DNA from: Spirochaetaceae bacterium
Lineage (GTDB): Bacteria; Spirochaetota; Spirochaetia; Treponematales; Treponemataceae
Direction: 5' to 3'
Assembly (NCBI GenBank): GCA_031290725.1
Contig: JAITMZ010000046.1
Span: 1-16,072, forward strand
Length of the DNA: 16,072 nt
Shown here: piece after piece, positions 1-6,893 of the stretch
Numbering within the stretch: the first letter of the stretch is position 1
How the letters are laid out: each line of letters opens with the position of its first letter
Position numbers and translations under genes: made by a program
The notes under the pieces: model-generated
Seen by the model: only the letters and a program-made list of their open reading frames with translations
Told to the model about the DNA's origin: nothing
Databases searched by the model: none

Positions 1-204
1 CCGGTGTCAGAGATCATGCGCACCCAGTTTGAGACAGTGCATCCCGGCCAGAACATCATAGAGATACTGCGCATCATCAACAAAACCGAACTTTCCACCA
101 TTCCGGTGGTGGATGAGCGCCGCCTTCTCCAGGGTTTAATCACCAAAAGCAGCCTGCTCACCACCTTGAGCCAGCAATATATCGATATACAGGAGGTAGT
201 CTAA
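1..204 (+). CDS. opuCA: C-terminal CBS domain of an OpuCA/ProV-type ABC transporter ATPase (5' end outside the window)
   Basis: This is the last 67 codons of a longer protein that is cut by the window edge; the frame is open from base 1. The residues form one CBS-type module, seen as a run like NKTELSTIPVVDE followed by LLQGLITKSSLL. In OpuCA/ProV/GbuA-type ATPases of glycine betaine, carnitine and choline importers, C-terminal CBS pairs follow the nucleotide-binding domain and sense ionic strength or cyclic dinucleotides. The stop at 202-204 is two bases before the permease start, so the two genes are co-transcribed. The permease ribosome binding site (AGGAGG, 191-196) lies inside this gene. 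The ATPase core motifs are not visible, so the assignment rests on the CBS segment plus the adjacent permease. Confidence 0.7.
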   Translation, partial: PVSEIMRTQFETVHPGQNIIEILRIINKTELSTIPVVDERRLLQGLITKSSLLTTLSQQYIDIQEVV

Positions 205-206
205 GA

Positions 207-854
207 ATGAATCTTTTTCAATATCTAGGTCAAAACAGTTTTGATATTCTGGTAAAGACCGGGGAGCACATTCAGATGACCCTTTTTTCCATCGTCATCG
301 CGGTGCTGGTGGGGGTTCCCTTGGGTATCCTGATCAGCCATGTGGCGCGTCTCAAAAAGCCGGTGATGGCTTTTGCCAATGTGGTGCAGGCGGTTCCCAG
401 CATTGCCCTGCTGGGTTTTCTGGTGCCCTTTTTGGGGATCGGCGAAAAGCCCGCAGTGTGCATGGTGGTGGTCTACTCCCTGCTGCCTATTATCAAAAAT
501 ACCGTGGCCGGGCTGTCCAGTATCAACCGGCAGACCCTGGAGTCCGCCCGGGGCATAGGCATGACGCGCTTCCAGGTGCTCACTAGGATAAAACTGCCCC
601 TGGCCCTGCCGGTGATCATGGCGGGGATCCGCATCTCCGCGGTCACCTCCGTGGGCCTGGTGACCCTGGCGGCGTTTATCGGCGCCTCCGGCCTGGGCTA
701 TCTGATATATTCCGGGATTCGCACCCTGAACAACTTCAAGATACTCACCGGCGCAATCCCCGCGTGCCTCCTGGCGCTCCTGGTAGATTTTGCCGCCGCC
801 CTGGTGGAGAAAGCGGTGACCCCGGTGTGTTTCCGGGAAATGCCGAAACAATAA
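207..854 (+). CDS. opuCB: ABC transporter permease, glycine betaine/carnitine/choline (OpuCB/ProW) type
   Basis: This 215-residue integral membrane protein is the size of OpuCB/OpuBB permeases. Hydrophobic segments lie near residues 24-44, 55-76, 84-103, 133-160 and 178-203. The cytoplasmic coupling loop is clear: LESARGIGMTRFQVLTRIKL at 111-130, followed by PLALP, which matches the EAA-G-I-LP loop that docks on the ATPase. Family knowledge says it should form the membrane channel with the ATPase encoded just upstream and import quaternary-ammonium osmoprotectants. AGGAGG at 191-196, 10 bases before the ATG, fixes the start. No substrate-binding protein or second permease follows, because the next gene is convergent. 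The rest of the transporter must lie upstream of the window or elsewhere. The substrate is inferred only from family. Confidence 0.85.
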   Translation: MNLFQYLGQNSFDILVKTGEHIQMTLFSIVIAVLVGVPLGILISHVARLKKPVMAFANVVQAVPSIALLGFLVPFLGIGEKPAVCMVVVYSLLPIIKNTVAGLSSINRQTLESARGIGMTRFQVLTRIKLPLALPVIMAGIRISAVTSVGLVTLAAFIGASGLGYLIYSGIRTLNNFKILTGAIPACLLALLVDFAAALVEKAVTPVCFREMPKQ

Positions 855-898
855 GTGTTTTCCGGGGAGTTGACGATAGGGGATAGAGGGCCCCAGGG

Positions 899-3061
899 CT
901 AACCCCGGCGCCGCACCGTGAAGTCCATCCCGCCGTTTGCCGCGGCGGCCTGTTCTGCCTGGTCTTGAAGGGTGCGCTGGGCCCACACCACATCGGCGTC
1001 CTCCGCGGGCCACTGTTGCGTCCAGGAACCGTCGGTCTGCAGCCGGTAGGACTTCCGATTGTCCCCCAGGTAGAGCAGCAACTGATCCTTCAGGCGCCCG
1101 AAGATATCCTTTTGCCGCACCGGGAACATAAGCTCAATGCGGCGGTCCAGGTTTCGGGGCATCCAGTCGGCGCTGCCCAGGAAAAGCTCTTCGTCCCCTG
1201 AGTTTTTGAAGTAATATATCCGGGAATGTTCCAGGTAATGATCCACGATGCTGATGACGCTGATGTGGTCGCTCAGTCCCGCCGCGCCGGGGACCAGCAT
1301 GCACACACCCCGCACATTGAGCCGCACCGTCACTCCAGCCTGGTTTGCGCGATATAAGCGTCCGATCAACTCCTCGTCGGTGAGGGCGTTCATCTTGGCC
1401 ATAATCAGGCCGGGACTGTCTGCCGTGGATGACGCAATTTCCCGGTCAATCAGGGAGATGAGGTGGCTTCTCATATTGACCGGTGCCATCCGCAGGGTAT
1501 GCATGGTCTGCAACGCCGAATAGCCGGAGATTATGTTGAAGAACAGCGTGGCGTCCGTGGTGATCTGCTCATCCGCAGTGAGGATAGACAGGTCGGAGTA
1601 GCGCCGGGCGGTCTTCTCGTTGTAATTTCCCGTGGAGAAATGTACGTAGCGCCGGATACCGTCGCTCTCCCGGCGTATCACCAACAGCAGCTTGGCATGC
1701 ACCTTGAGCTTCACGATGCCGAAGATGACGATCACCCCCGCCCGCTCCAGCCGCTCCACCCAGGCGATATTCCGCCGCTCGTCGAACCGTGCCTTTATCT
1801 CCACAAAAACCGTCACCTGTTTGCCGGTCTGTGCCGCCGTTACCAGGGAGTCTATAATCGGCGGATTCCCGCTGGTGCGGTAGAGGGTCATCTTGATGGC
1901 CAGCACGTTCCGGTCCCTGGCCGCATCGTGGATAAACCCCAACACCGGTTCGTAGGATTCATAGGGCACGTGGATGAGCACGTCCCGCTCCTTGATCGTG
2001 TCCCACAGGGGCTCTCCTTTGGGAGCACCTACGGCAAGACCCTGGGTCAGGCTCTGGGGGTACACGTGTTTCCACTTGACCAGCCCCCCCTCCCCCGATA
2101 CCCCCAGGTCTTGCAGGGTTGACGGGTCCAGCGCTCCCCGTACCGTCACCACTTCCCGTTCTTCCAGCGCCAACCGGGTGCGCAGAAACTCCCGAATCCG
2201 GGGACTGGCACCATTACACCACAGGCACACCGGCACCGACCGCTCACGTTCCACCAGCACCTCACTCATGGCGAACAGAAATGCCTCCCCGGAATCCTCG
2301 TCCACGGGCATCTCCGCGTCCCGGATCAGCCGGAACACCATGCTTTCCTCCACCGAATACCCCGGAAAAAGCCTGGTACCGAAGACGGTGATCACGTCCT
2401 CCAGCAGGGCGAAACACTCGCCGCCGCTCTCCGCCGGGAGCCGCACCAGACGCGACACCGCCGGTACCCGCACCGCCGCATATACCGGCAGGTCGAACAG
2501 CTCCCCCGTATCGTCCCCCGGGTGTCCGCCGTCCGCCGACGGGTATTCCCGAAAGAGCGGGTTAGCGATGCCGGGCATCAAACGCAGGGCGAAGGCCGCA
2601 TGGATACTCTGGGCAGGCAAAGGCGGCAGTTCCGGCCCGTCGATGCGGAGCGGGGTGAGCAGGGGGAACACCTCGCTGTCGAAATGGACGGCGGCGGCGG
2701 CCCGCTGGCTTTCGGTCCAGTCTGCGGGAGGCGCGTAACGCTGCCCGAAGGCGGCTAACAGGGGAAACACGTCGTTGGTGAGGCACTGGTCGGCCAGGCC
2801 GGCCAACTCGTGGAAGCGCGGAAAAACGCACCGCAGTTGTTCCCCCGCCGAAATTCCCGCGCTGTCCGTGACGCCGCTGTCCAACCGGCACTGCTGCTTC
2901 AATGCAGCCAGACGTACCATGCAGAATTCGTCAAAGTTTTCCCCGGCGATACCCAGAAAGCGCAGCCGTTCCATCACCGGCAGGTCTCGGCGGAATCCCT
3001 CCCGGAGGACACGGTAGTTGAACTCCAGCCACGATAATTCGCGGTTAAAAAAACGGATCAT
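899..3061 (-). CDS. ppk: Polyphosphate kinase 1
   Basis: This protein of about 720 residues has the length of Ppk1, which reversibly transfers the gamma phosphate of ATP onto inorganic polyphosphate. The N-terminus (FFNRELSWLEFNYRVL) is the family signature. The two catalytic histidines are visible: H455 in KVHAKLLLV, expected to be the phosphorylated one, and H474 in YVHFSTGNYNEKTAR. Their 19-residue spacing equals that of E. coli H435/H454. The phospholipase-D-like core around residues 390-470 contains RTSGNPPI and VEIKARFDERRNI. I chose the ATG at 3061, which gives the family N-terminus. An in-frame ATG at 3109 would overlap leuD by 31 bases and add 16 residues with no family resemblance. 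No good Shine-Dalgarno precedes 3061. The gene follows leuD by 17 bases and is probably the last gene of the leuC-leuD-ppk transcript. It converges with the permease gene. Confidence 0.95.
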   Translation of the reverse strand: MIRFFNRELSWLEFNYRVLREGFRRDLPVMERLRFLGIAGENFDEFCMVRLAALKQQCRLDSGVTDSAGISAGEQLRCVFPRFHELAGLADQCLTNDVFPLLAAFGQRYAPPADWTESQRAAAAVHFDSEVFPLLTPLRIDGPELPPLPAQSIHAAFALRLMPGIANPLFREYPSADGGHPGDDTGELFDLPVYAAVRVPAVSRLVRLPAESGGECFALLEDVITVFGTRLFPGYSVEESMVFRLIRDAEMPVDEDSGEAFLFAMSEVLVERERSVPVCLWCNGASPRIREFLRTRLALEEREVVTVRGALDPSTLQDLGVSGEGGLVKWKHVYPQSLTQGLAVGAPKGEPLWDTIKERDVLIHVPYESYEPVLGFIHDAARDRNVLAIKMTLYRTSGNPPIIDSLVTAAQTGKQVTVFVEIKARFDERRNIAWVERLERAGVIVIFGIVKLKVHAKLLLVIRRESDGIRRYVHFSTGNYNEKTARRYSDLSILTADEQITTDATLFFNIISGYSALQTMHTLRMAPVNMRSHLISLIDREIASSTADSPGLIMAKMNALTDEELIGRLYRANQAGVTVRLNVRGVCMLVPGAAGLSDHISVISIVDHYLEHSRIYYFKNSGDEELFLGSADWMPRNLDRRIELMFPVRQKDIFGRLKDQLLLYLGDNRKSYRLQTDGSWTQQWPAEDADVVWAQRTLQDQAEQAAAANGGMDFTVRRRG

Positions 3062-3078
3062 GGGTACATCACGCAGGG

Positions 3079-3609
3079 CTAGTATTTTTTGTCCGCATAG
3101 CCGATCCATCCCTCGTTTACCACCAGGGTCAGCTCGAACCCCCCCAGGGTGAACAGATAGCTCTTGGACAGACTCCCGGCGATGAGCTTTGCCTTGGCGC
3201 TGCCGTCGTTGTTTACCGTGATTTTACATTCCGTAGGGAGCGCGGCGAAGGTTTTGAACATATCGTCCACGTCGGTTTCCTTCAGTTCCGCCGCCAGAAG
3301 CCCCCCGTTGAACATATTCTGCCGGAAGATTCGGGCAAAACTGGGGGCAATAACCGCGTGAATGCCGTTCACCTCCAGCGCCCAGGGTGCGTGCTCCCGG
3401 GATGACCCGCAGCCGAAGTTCTCCCTGGCGATAACCACCCCTGCACCGGCCGCATCGTTCCGGTTGAACCCCGGAAGAGTCAAGTCCTCCAGCAGATGGG
3501 GTTTGAGAGTTTGTTTGCTCATCTCCGTCAGGTACCTGGCGGGAATGATTTCGTCGGTATTGATGTCGGCCCTATCTAAAAAGAGCACTTTTCCTTCAAA
3601 GATTTTCAT
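3079..3609 (-). CDS. leuD: 3-isopropylmalate/homoaconitate-type dehydratase small subunit
   Basis: At 176 residues this has the length of the archaeal-type LeuD/HacB/DmdB small subunits, the swivelling domain of the aconitase superfamily. NTDEIIPARYL (17-27) and NFGCGSSREHAPWAL (64-78) are diagnostic; the serine-rich loop contacts the substrate carboxylates. Together with the large subunit encoded upstream it should catalyse a stereospecific dehydration and rehydration, with isopropylmalate in leucine synthesis as the default reading. The ATG at 3609 lies five bases after the leuC stop, so translation is probably coupled. Homoaconitate, citraconate and 2,3-dimethylmalate dehydratases share these motifs. 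No leuA or leuB is present in the window to settle the substrate. Confidence 0.87.
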   Translation of the reverse strand: MKIFEGKVLFLDRADINTDEIIPARYLTEMSKQTLKPHLLEDLTLPGFNRNDAAGAGVVIARENFGCGSSREHAPWALEVNGIHAVIAPSFARIFRQNMFNGGLLAAELKETDVDDMFKTFAALPTECKITVNNDGSAKAKLIAGSLSKSYLFTLGGFELTLVVNEGWIGYADKKY

Positions 3610-3614
3610 AGTCC

Positions 3615-4934
3615 CTATATCCTTTTATGGACACCGCTAAAAAACAGCGATGAATTGGCGATAGTCCCCGCAATGGCGGTGGCGGCGGCGGTGGCGGGAC
3701 TCATGAGATGCACCATGCCGCCTTTTCCCATGCGTCCGTTGAAGTTGCGGTTGGTGGTGGACGCACACACCTCGCCCTCCGCCAGGATGCCGTTGCTCAT
3801 CCCCAGGCATGCCCCGCAGGTGGGGTTGGTCACACAGAATCCCGCATCCAGGAACAGGGCGATGAGTCCTTCCTCCAATGCCCGACGGTAGACCTCCGTG
3901 GTTGCCGGCGCCACGATGGCCCGCAGTCCCGGCGCGGGCTTCTTCCCCGCCGCCATTTCCGCCCGTACCACCTCAGCCGCCACCCGCAAATCCTCGATTC
4001 GCCCGTTGGTGCATGACCCGATGTACACCTGGTCCACCGGTGTCCCCGCCATTTCCCGCACGGGTTTCACCTGGTCGGGCTTATAGGCAAAGGTACACTG
4101 GGGTTCCAGGTCCGACAGGTCGCACTCAATGATTTTTTCGTACGCTGCGTCCGCATCCGATGCCCATTTGCCGTACTCCTCCAGGGCCTCTTCTTTTGTC
4201 TTGAATTCTTCCTTGACAAAAGGCCACAGATAGTCCACGGTGACGGAGTCGGGCAGACAGATGCCGCTGGTGGCCCCCGCTTCCACCGCCATGTTGCATA
4301 TGGTCATCCGACCCTCCATACTCATTGCGTCGATCACCGGCCCGGTAAATTCCGCCACACAGTTGGTGGCACCGTTCACCCCGATATTGCCGATGAGGCG
4401 CAGTATCACGTCCTTGGCGAAAACCCCGGGTTTCAGCGTACCCTTGAGCACAAACTTGATGCTTTTGGGATACTTAAAAGCGCAAACCCCCTTGAGGATC
4501 CCCACCTCGATGTCTGTGGTGCCCACCCCCGCGGCGAATGCCCCAAAAGCTCCGTGGGTGCAGGTGTGGCTGTCCCCCATGATCACCGTGAAACCAGGCC
4601 GGATGAAGCCCTTCTCCGGGAATATGGCGTGGCACACTCCGTTGGCCCCGATGTCAAAAAAATCCGTGATGCCCTGACGGTGCACCCAATCCCGAAGGAT
4701 TTTTCCCTGCAACGCCGTGGGTGAATCCTTGGCCGGCGACACGTGATCAATCACCGCCTTAATTTTTGCCGCATCGAACACCCGGTCCCGCCCCTTCTCC
4801 GCCAAATCCACCACCGCGATGGGCGTGGTGATCTCGTGGCACAACATGCGGTCCAGTGACAACACACAGGTGTCGTCGTCTGGCCGGTCAACCAGATGGG
4901 CGGCGAATATTTTTTCCGCTATTGTTTTTCCCAT
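3615..4934 (-). CDS. leuC: 3-isopropylmalate/homoaconitate-type dehydratase large subunit
   Basis: This protein of about 439 residues belongs to the aconitase superfamily, in the shorter LeuC/HacA/DmdA group rather than the 466-residue enterobacterial LeuC. The three cysteine ligands of the 4Fe-4S cluster are present: C308 in GSCTNGR, and C373 and C376 in NPTCGACLG. Other conserved elements are VIMGDSHTCTHGAFGAFAAG near the N-terminal third and NRNFNGRMG near the C-terminus. AGGAGG at 4948-4943, eight bases upstream, decides for the ATG at 4934. An in-frame ATG at 4976 would add 14 non-conserved residues and has no such site. It pairs with leuD downstream as the two-subunit cytoplasmic enzyme. 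The pathway is inferred: leucine biosynthesis is the simplest reading, but related dehydratases cannot be excluded from motifs alone. Confidence 0.88.
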   Translation of the reverse strand: MGKTIAEKIFAAHLVDRPDDDTCVLSLDRMLCHEITTPIAVVDLAEKGRDRVFDAAKIKAVIDHVSPAKDSPTALQGKILRDWVHRQGITDFFDIGANGVCHAIFPEKGFIRPGFTVIMGDSHTCTHGAFGAFAAGVGTTDIEVGILKGVCAFKYPKSIKFVLKGTLKPGVFAKDVILRLIGNIGVNGATNCVAEFTGPVIDAMSMEGRMTICNMAVEAGATSGICLPDSVTVDYLWPFVKEEFKTKEEALEEYGKWASDADAAYEKIIECDLSDLEPQCTFAYKPDQVKPVREMAGTPVDQVYIGSCTNGRIEDLRVAAEVVRAEMAAGKKPAPGLRAIVAPATTEVYRRALEEGLIALFLDAGFCVTNPTCGACLGMSNGILAEGEVCASTTNRNFNGRMGKGGMVHLMSPATAAATAIAGTIANSSLFFSGVHKRI

Positions 4935-4942
4935 AAATGCAG

Positions 4943-4965
4943 CCTCCTGGGGCAGGTTACGCCCC
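4943..4965 (-). promoter_or_regulatory. leuC ribosome binding site with an adjoining GC hairpin
   Basis: On the minus strand AGGAGG occupies 4948-4943, eight bases before the leuC ATG. It directly abuts a perfect 5-bp hairpin, GGGGC (4965-4961) pairing with GCCCC (4953-4949) around a seven-base loop. The site decides the leuC start. The neighbouring stem could influence ribosome access, but that is only an inference from its position. Confidence 0.5.
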
Positions 4966-5056
4966 GCCCGCGCCATAGGGTAATCCAGGTACCGCCCCGA
5001 ATCAACATACCCCGCCGCAAACAGCGGAGCATATTGTTCTCCCGATGTGCCCTTAT

Positions 5057-5099
5057 ATTATATAGTACTTTTTATATTTTTTGTACCGTTTTTTGTCAA
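5057..5099 (-). promoter_or_regulatory. Sigma-70 promoter for leuC-leuD-ppk
   Basis: TTGACA at 5099-5094 and TATAAA at 5076-5071 are separated by 17 bases. A second -10 candidate, TATAAT at 5062-5057, has a poorer -35 (TACAAA) 17 bases upstream. The flanks are unusually A/T-rich compared with the GC-rich genes. Transcription would start near 5064 or 5050, giving a leader of about 115-130 nt before leuC. It lies between the thiI stop and leuC. Confidence 0.75.
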
Positions 5100-5139
5100 A
5101 AATTCGCAATTTTTTTACTTTTTTTCCCCCCGCCCTGAA

Positions 5140-6378
5140 TCACATATCCGTCACTTCACGCCCCGCCGCTGCCACGCGGATGAGCGAATCCGCATCCAGC
5201 CGGGCGTACAGCCTCCGGACTTCGCCCACTTCCGCACGCAGTACCGGGTGCTCCGGGGCGAAGAGCACACAGCAGTCTTCGTAGGGCAGGATGGACGTGT
5301 CATAGGTGCCGATGAAACGGGCGGTTTCGATGATTTCTTCCTTGTCCATGCCAACCAAGGGACGCAGAACGGGGATGTCCGCGGCGGCCTGGGTGACGCA
5401 CAGATTTTCCAGGGTCTGACTGGCCACCTGGCCCAAGCTTTCACCGGTGACCAGGCAGGCGGCGCCGGCTTGCCGGGCGATAAGATTTGCGGCCTTCATC
5501 ATGCATACCCGGAGGAGCAGCGTGGAAAATCGCTCCGCCGTCCGTTCACGAATCCGGGTCTGTACCGCCGTGAAGGACACCACGTGAAGCTTCGCGCCAA
5601 TGCCGAATTTCGCCAACGCCGACGCAATGTCCACCACCTTCTGCCGGGCTTCCTCCGACGTATAGGGTGCGGCGTGGAAATACAAATAGTCCACGCTCAT
5701 CCCCCGCCGCATCATCCGATAGCCCGCCACGGGGGAATCAATGCCGCCGGAGAGCAGGAGCAGCGCCTTTGGTGCGGTGCCCACAGGAAGCCCCCGGCAG
5801 CCTCGGTGTGCGTCGCGGTAAACGAATACCCGGTCGCGGATTTCGATGTGGATCACCGTGTCCGGCGCATGCACGTCTACCCGGAGCACCCCCTCTTCCA
5901 CGATGCGCTCCGGGGCTTGGGCACTCACCTGGTAGCTGGTCAGGGGGAAGGCCTTGTCAGCCCGGCGGGTCTCTATCTTGAAACTGCTTGCCCCCGCGGC
6001 ACGGGCCTCCAGCGCCTGCCGGTACGCCGCGCCGCCGATGGCCGCCATATCCTTCCCGCACACCTGAGCCCGCGCCCACCCGGTGATGCCGATCAGGTGC
6101 GCCAGCACGACCTCAACCGCTGCCTCGCCGGGAGGTGCGAACGAGTTTTCCGGAAAAAACCCCTGCATAGCCGCACCGGGCCGGTATTCCAGATAAAGGC
6201 GACCGGCGATGAGGCGCACGGACACCGCGGGGGCGGCGGCCCGGGACAGCATGGCGCGGACGTTTTCCGTCAATTGCCGTTCAAAAAACTTGCGATTCTT
6301 GCCTTTCAGCATGAGTTCGCCGATTTTTGCCAGGTAGGTGACCGGTGCCAAATCCTGCGGGGCATGGGGGTCGCTCAA
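5140..6378 (-). CDS. thiI: tRNA 4-thiouridine synthetase ThiI (short form without rhodanese domain)
   Basis: ThiI adenylates U8 of tRNA and, with a sulfur donor, makes 4-thiouridine; in some bacteria it also serves thiamine thiazole synthesis. The order is an N-terminal ferredoxin-like segment beginning TYLAKIGELMLKGKNRKFFE, a THUMP region (roughly residues 60-170), and a PP-loop ATPase with SGGIDSP at 210-216. Later motifs are TGESLGQVASQT and CCVLFAPEHP. The protein ends after the AANH domain, at about 412 residues, so the C-terminal rhodanese domain of the E. coli enzyme is absent. No ATG or GTG precedes the conserved N-terminus within reasonable distance. I therefore place the start at TTG 6378, which overlaps the preceding gene's stop as TTGA, the arrangement expected of translational coupling. 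The open frame continues upstream to 6717 but only as an antisense-like, non-conserved extension inside the neighbouring gene. Confidence 0.9.
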   Translation of the reverse strand: MSDPHAPQDLAPVTYLAKIGELMLKGKNRKFFERQLTENVRAMLSRAAAPAVSVRLIAGRLYLEYRPGAAMQGFFPENSFAPPGEAAVEVVLAHLIGITGWARAQVCGKDMAAIGGAAYRQALEARAAGASSFKIETRRADKAFPLTSYQVSAQAPERIVEEGVLRVDVHAPDTVIHIEIRDRVFVYRDAHRGCRGLPVGTAPKALLLLSGGIDSPVAGYRMMRRGMSVDYLYFHAAPYTSEEARQKVVDIASALAKFGIGAKLHVVSFTAVQTRIRERTAERFSTLLLRVCMMKAANLIARQAGAACLVTGESLGQVASQTLENLCVTQAAADIPVLRPLVGMDKEEIIETARFIGTYDTSILPYEDCCVLFAPEHPVLRAEVGEVRRLYARLDADSLIRVAAAGREVTDM

Positions 6379-6872
6379 ATGCCTGCCCCGGAGGATATTT
6401 GTTGTTTCACCCCTGCGTTGGGCACGGAAGACCTCCCCGCCCGCATCCCCCAGAGGCACAGACGGTACATTCCGGCAACCGCCGCTACCCCCACGACATT
6501 CTTCACGGTAGTGGACAAGAGGAACGGCAGACCGGCGAGGTAGGCCGCCCAGAGGCCGCCCAGATCGCGGGGGTAGGCGGCGATGGGGAGAGAGGACATC
6601 TGCCACCACGCGGCGGCGTTGCTCAGCACGAAAAACAAGGCCGTACCGCCCAGGGTCGCGCTCACCAGGGGGTACCGCACCCGCCCGGACAGACCGTAGA
6701 TTGCCAGGTAAATACACAAGGTATACACAGAGGTCTCCACATTAAACCAGGAAAGCCCCCAGGTCAAACACGACAGGGCGTGTAATACAATAAGTAATAA
6801 AAACGTCATTCCACGGGACACCCGCCGGGCGCCAAACACCACCGCCACACCCATCACCACATTGATCATCAT
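6375..6872 (-). CDS. Small integral membrane protein, resembling DUF6580/ECF-transporter S-component proteins
   Basis: This is a protein of about 165 residues with about six hydrophobic segments, near residues 2-14, 22-41, 47-61, 67-88, 104-118 and 122-143, and a short polar tail. The stretch LFFVLSNAAAWW, then AYPRDLGGLWAAYLAGLPF, follows the pattern I associate with DUF6580 proteins, which are related to substrate-capture subunits of ECF vitamin transporters. No ligand can be read from the sequence. GGAGG at 6882-6878 precedes ATG 6872 by five bases, or ATG 6869 by eight. The upstream ATG 6884 overlaps that site and is not a likely start. The gene begins 21 bases after the gpmI stop and its stop overlaps the proposed thiI start, so it is inside the gpmI-thiI operon. 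A thiamine-precursor link through thiI is tempting but speculative. Confidence 0.7.
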   Translation of the reverse strand: MMINVVMGVAVVFGARRVSRGMTFLLLIVLHALSCLTWGLSWFNVETSVYTLCIYLAIYGLSGRVRYPLVSATLGGTALFFVLSNAAAWWQMSSLPIAAYPRDLGGLWAAYLAGLPFLLSTTVKNVVGVAAVAGMYRLCLWGMRAGRSSVPNAGVKQQISSGAGI

Positions 6873-6877
6873 AAAAA

Positions 6878-6882
6878 CCTCC
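6878..6882 (-). promoter_or_regulatory. Ribosome binding site that moves the membrane-protein start to 6872 or 6869
   Basis: The GGAGG motif on the minus strand sits within the first codons of the longest open frame. The two ATGs five and eight bases downstream are therefore better starts than the ATG at 6884. Confidence 0.6.
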
Positions 6883-6893
6883 ATAATAATACT

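Noticed and set aside
855..898. Possible bidirectional terminator between the convergent permease and ppk genes
   Set aside because: GC-rich short repeats (GGGG/CCCC) are present, but there is no stable stem with a T-tract on either strand.
225..1013. A 262-codon minus-strand open frame opposite the permease gene
   Set aside because: The plus strand encodes a clear ABC permease with an EAA loop, and the minus frame has no ribosome binding site or domain.
5047..6543. A 498-codon plus-strand open frame opposite thiI
   Set aside because: It is a mirror of the thiI coding frame, rich in H, R, G and P, and begins in the AT-rich leuC promoter.
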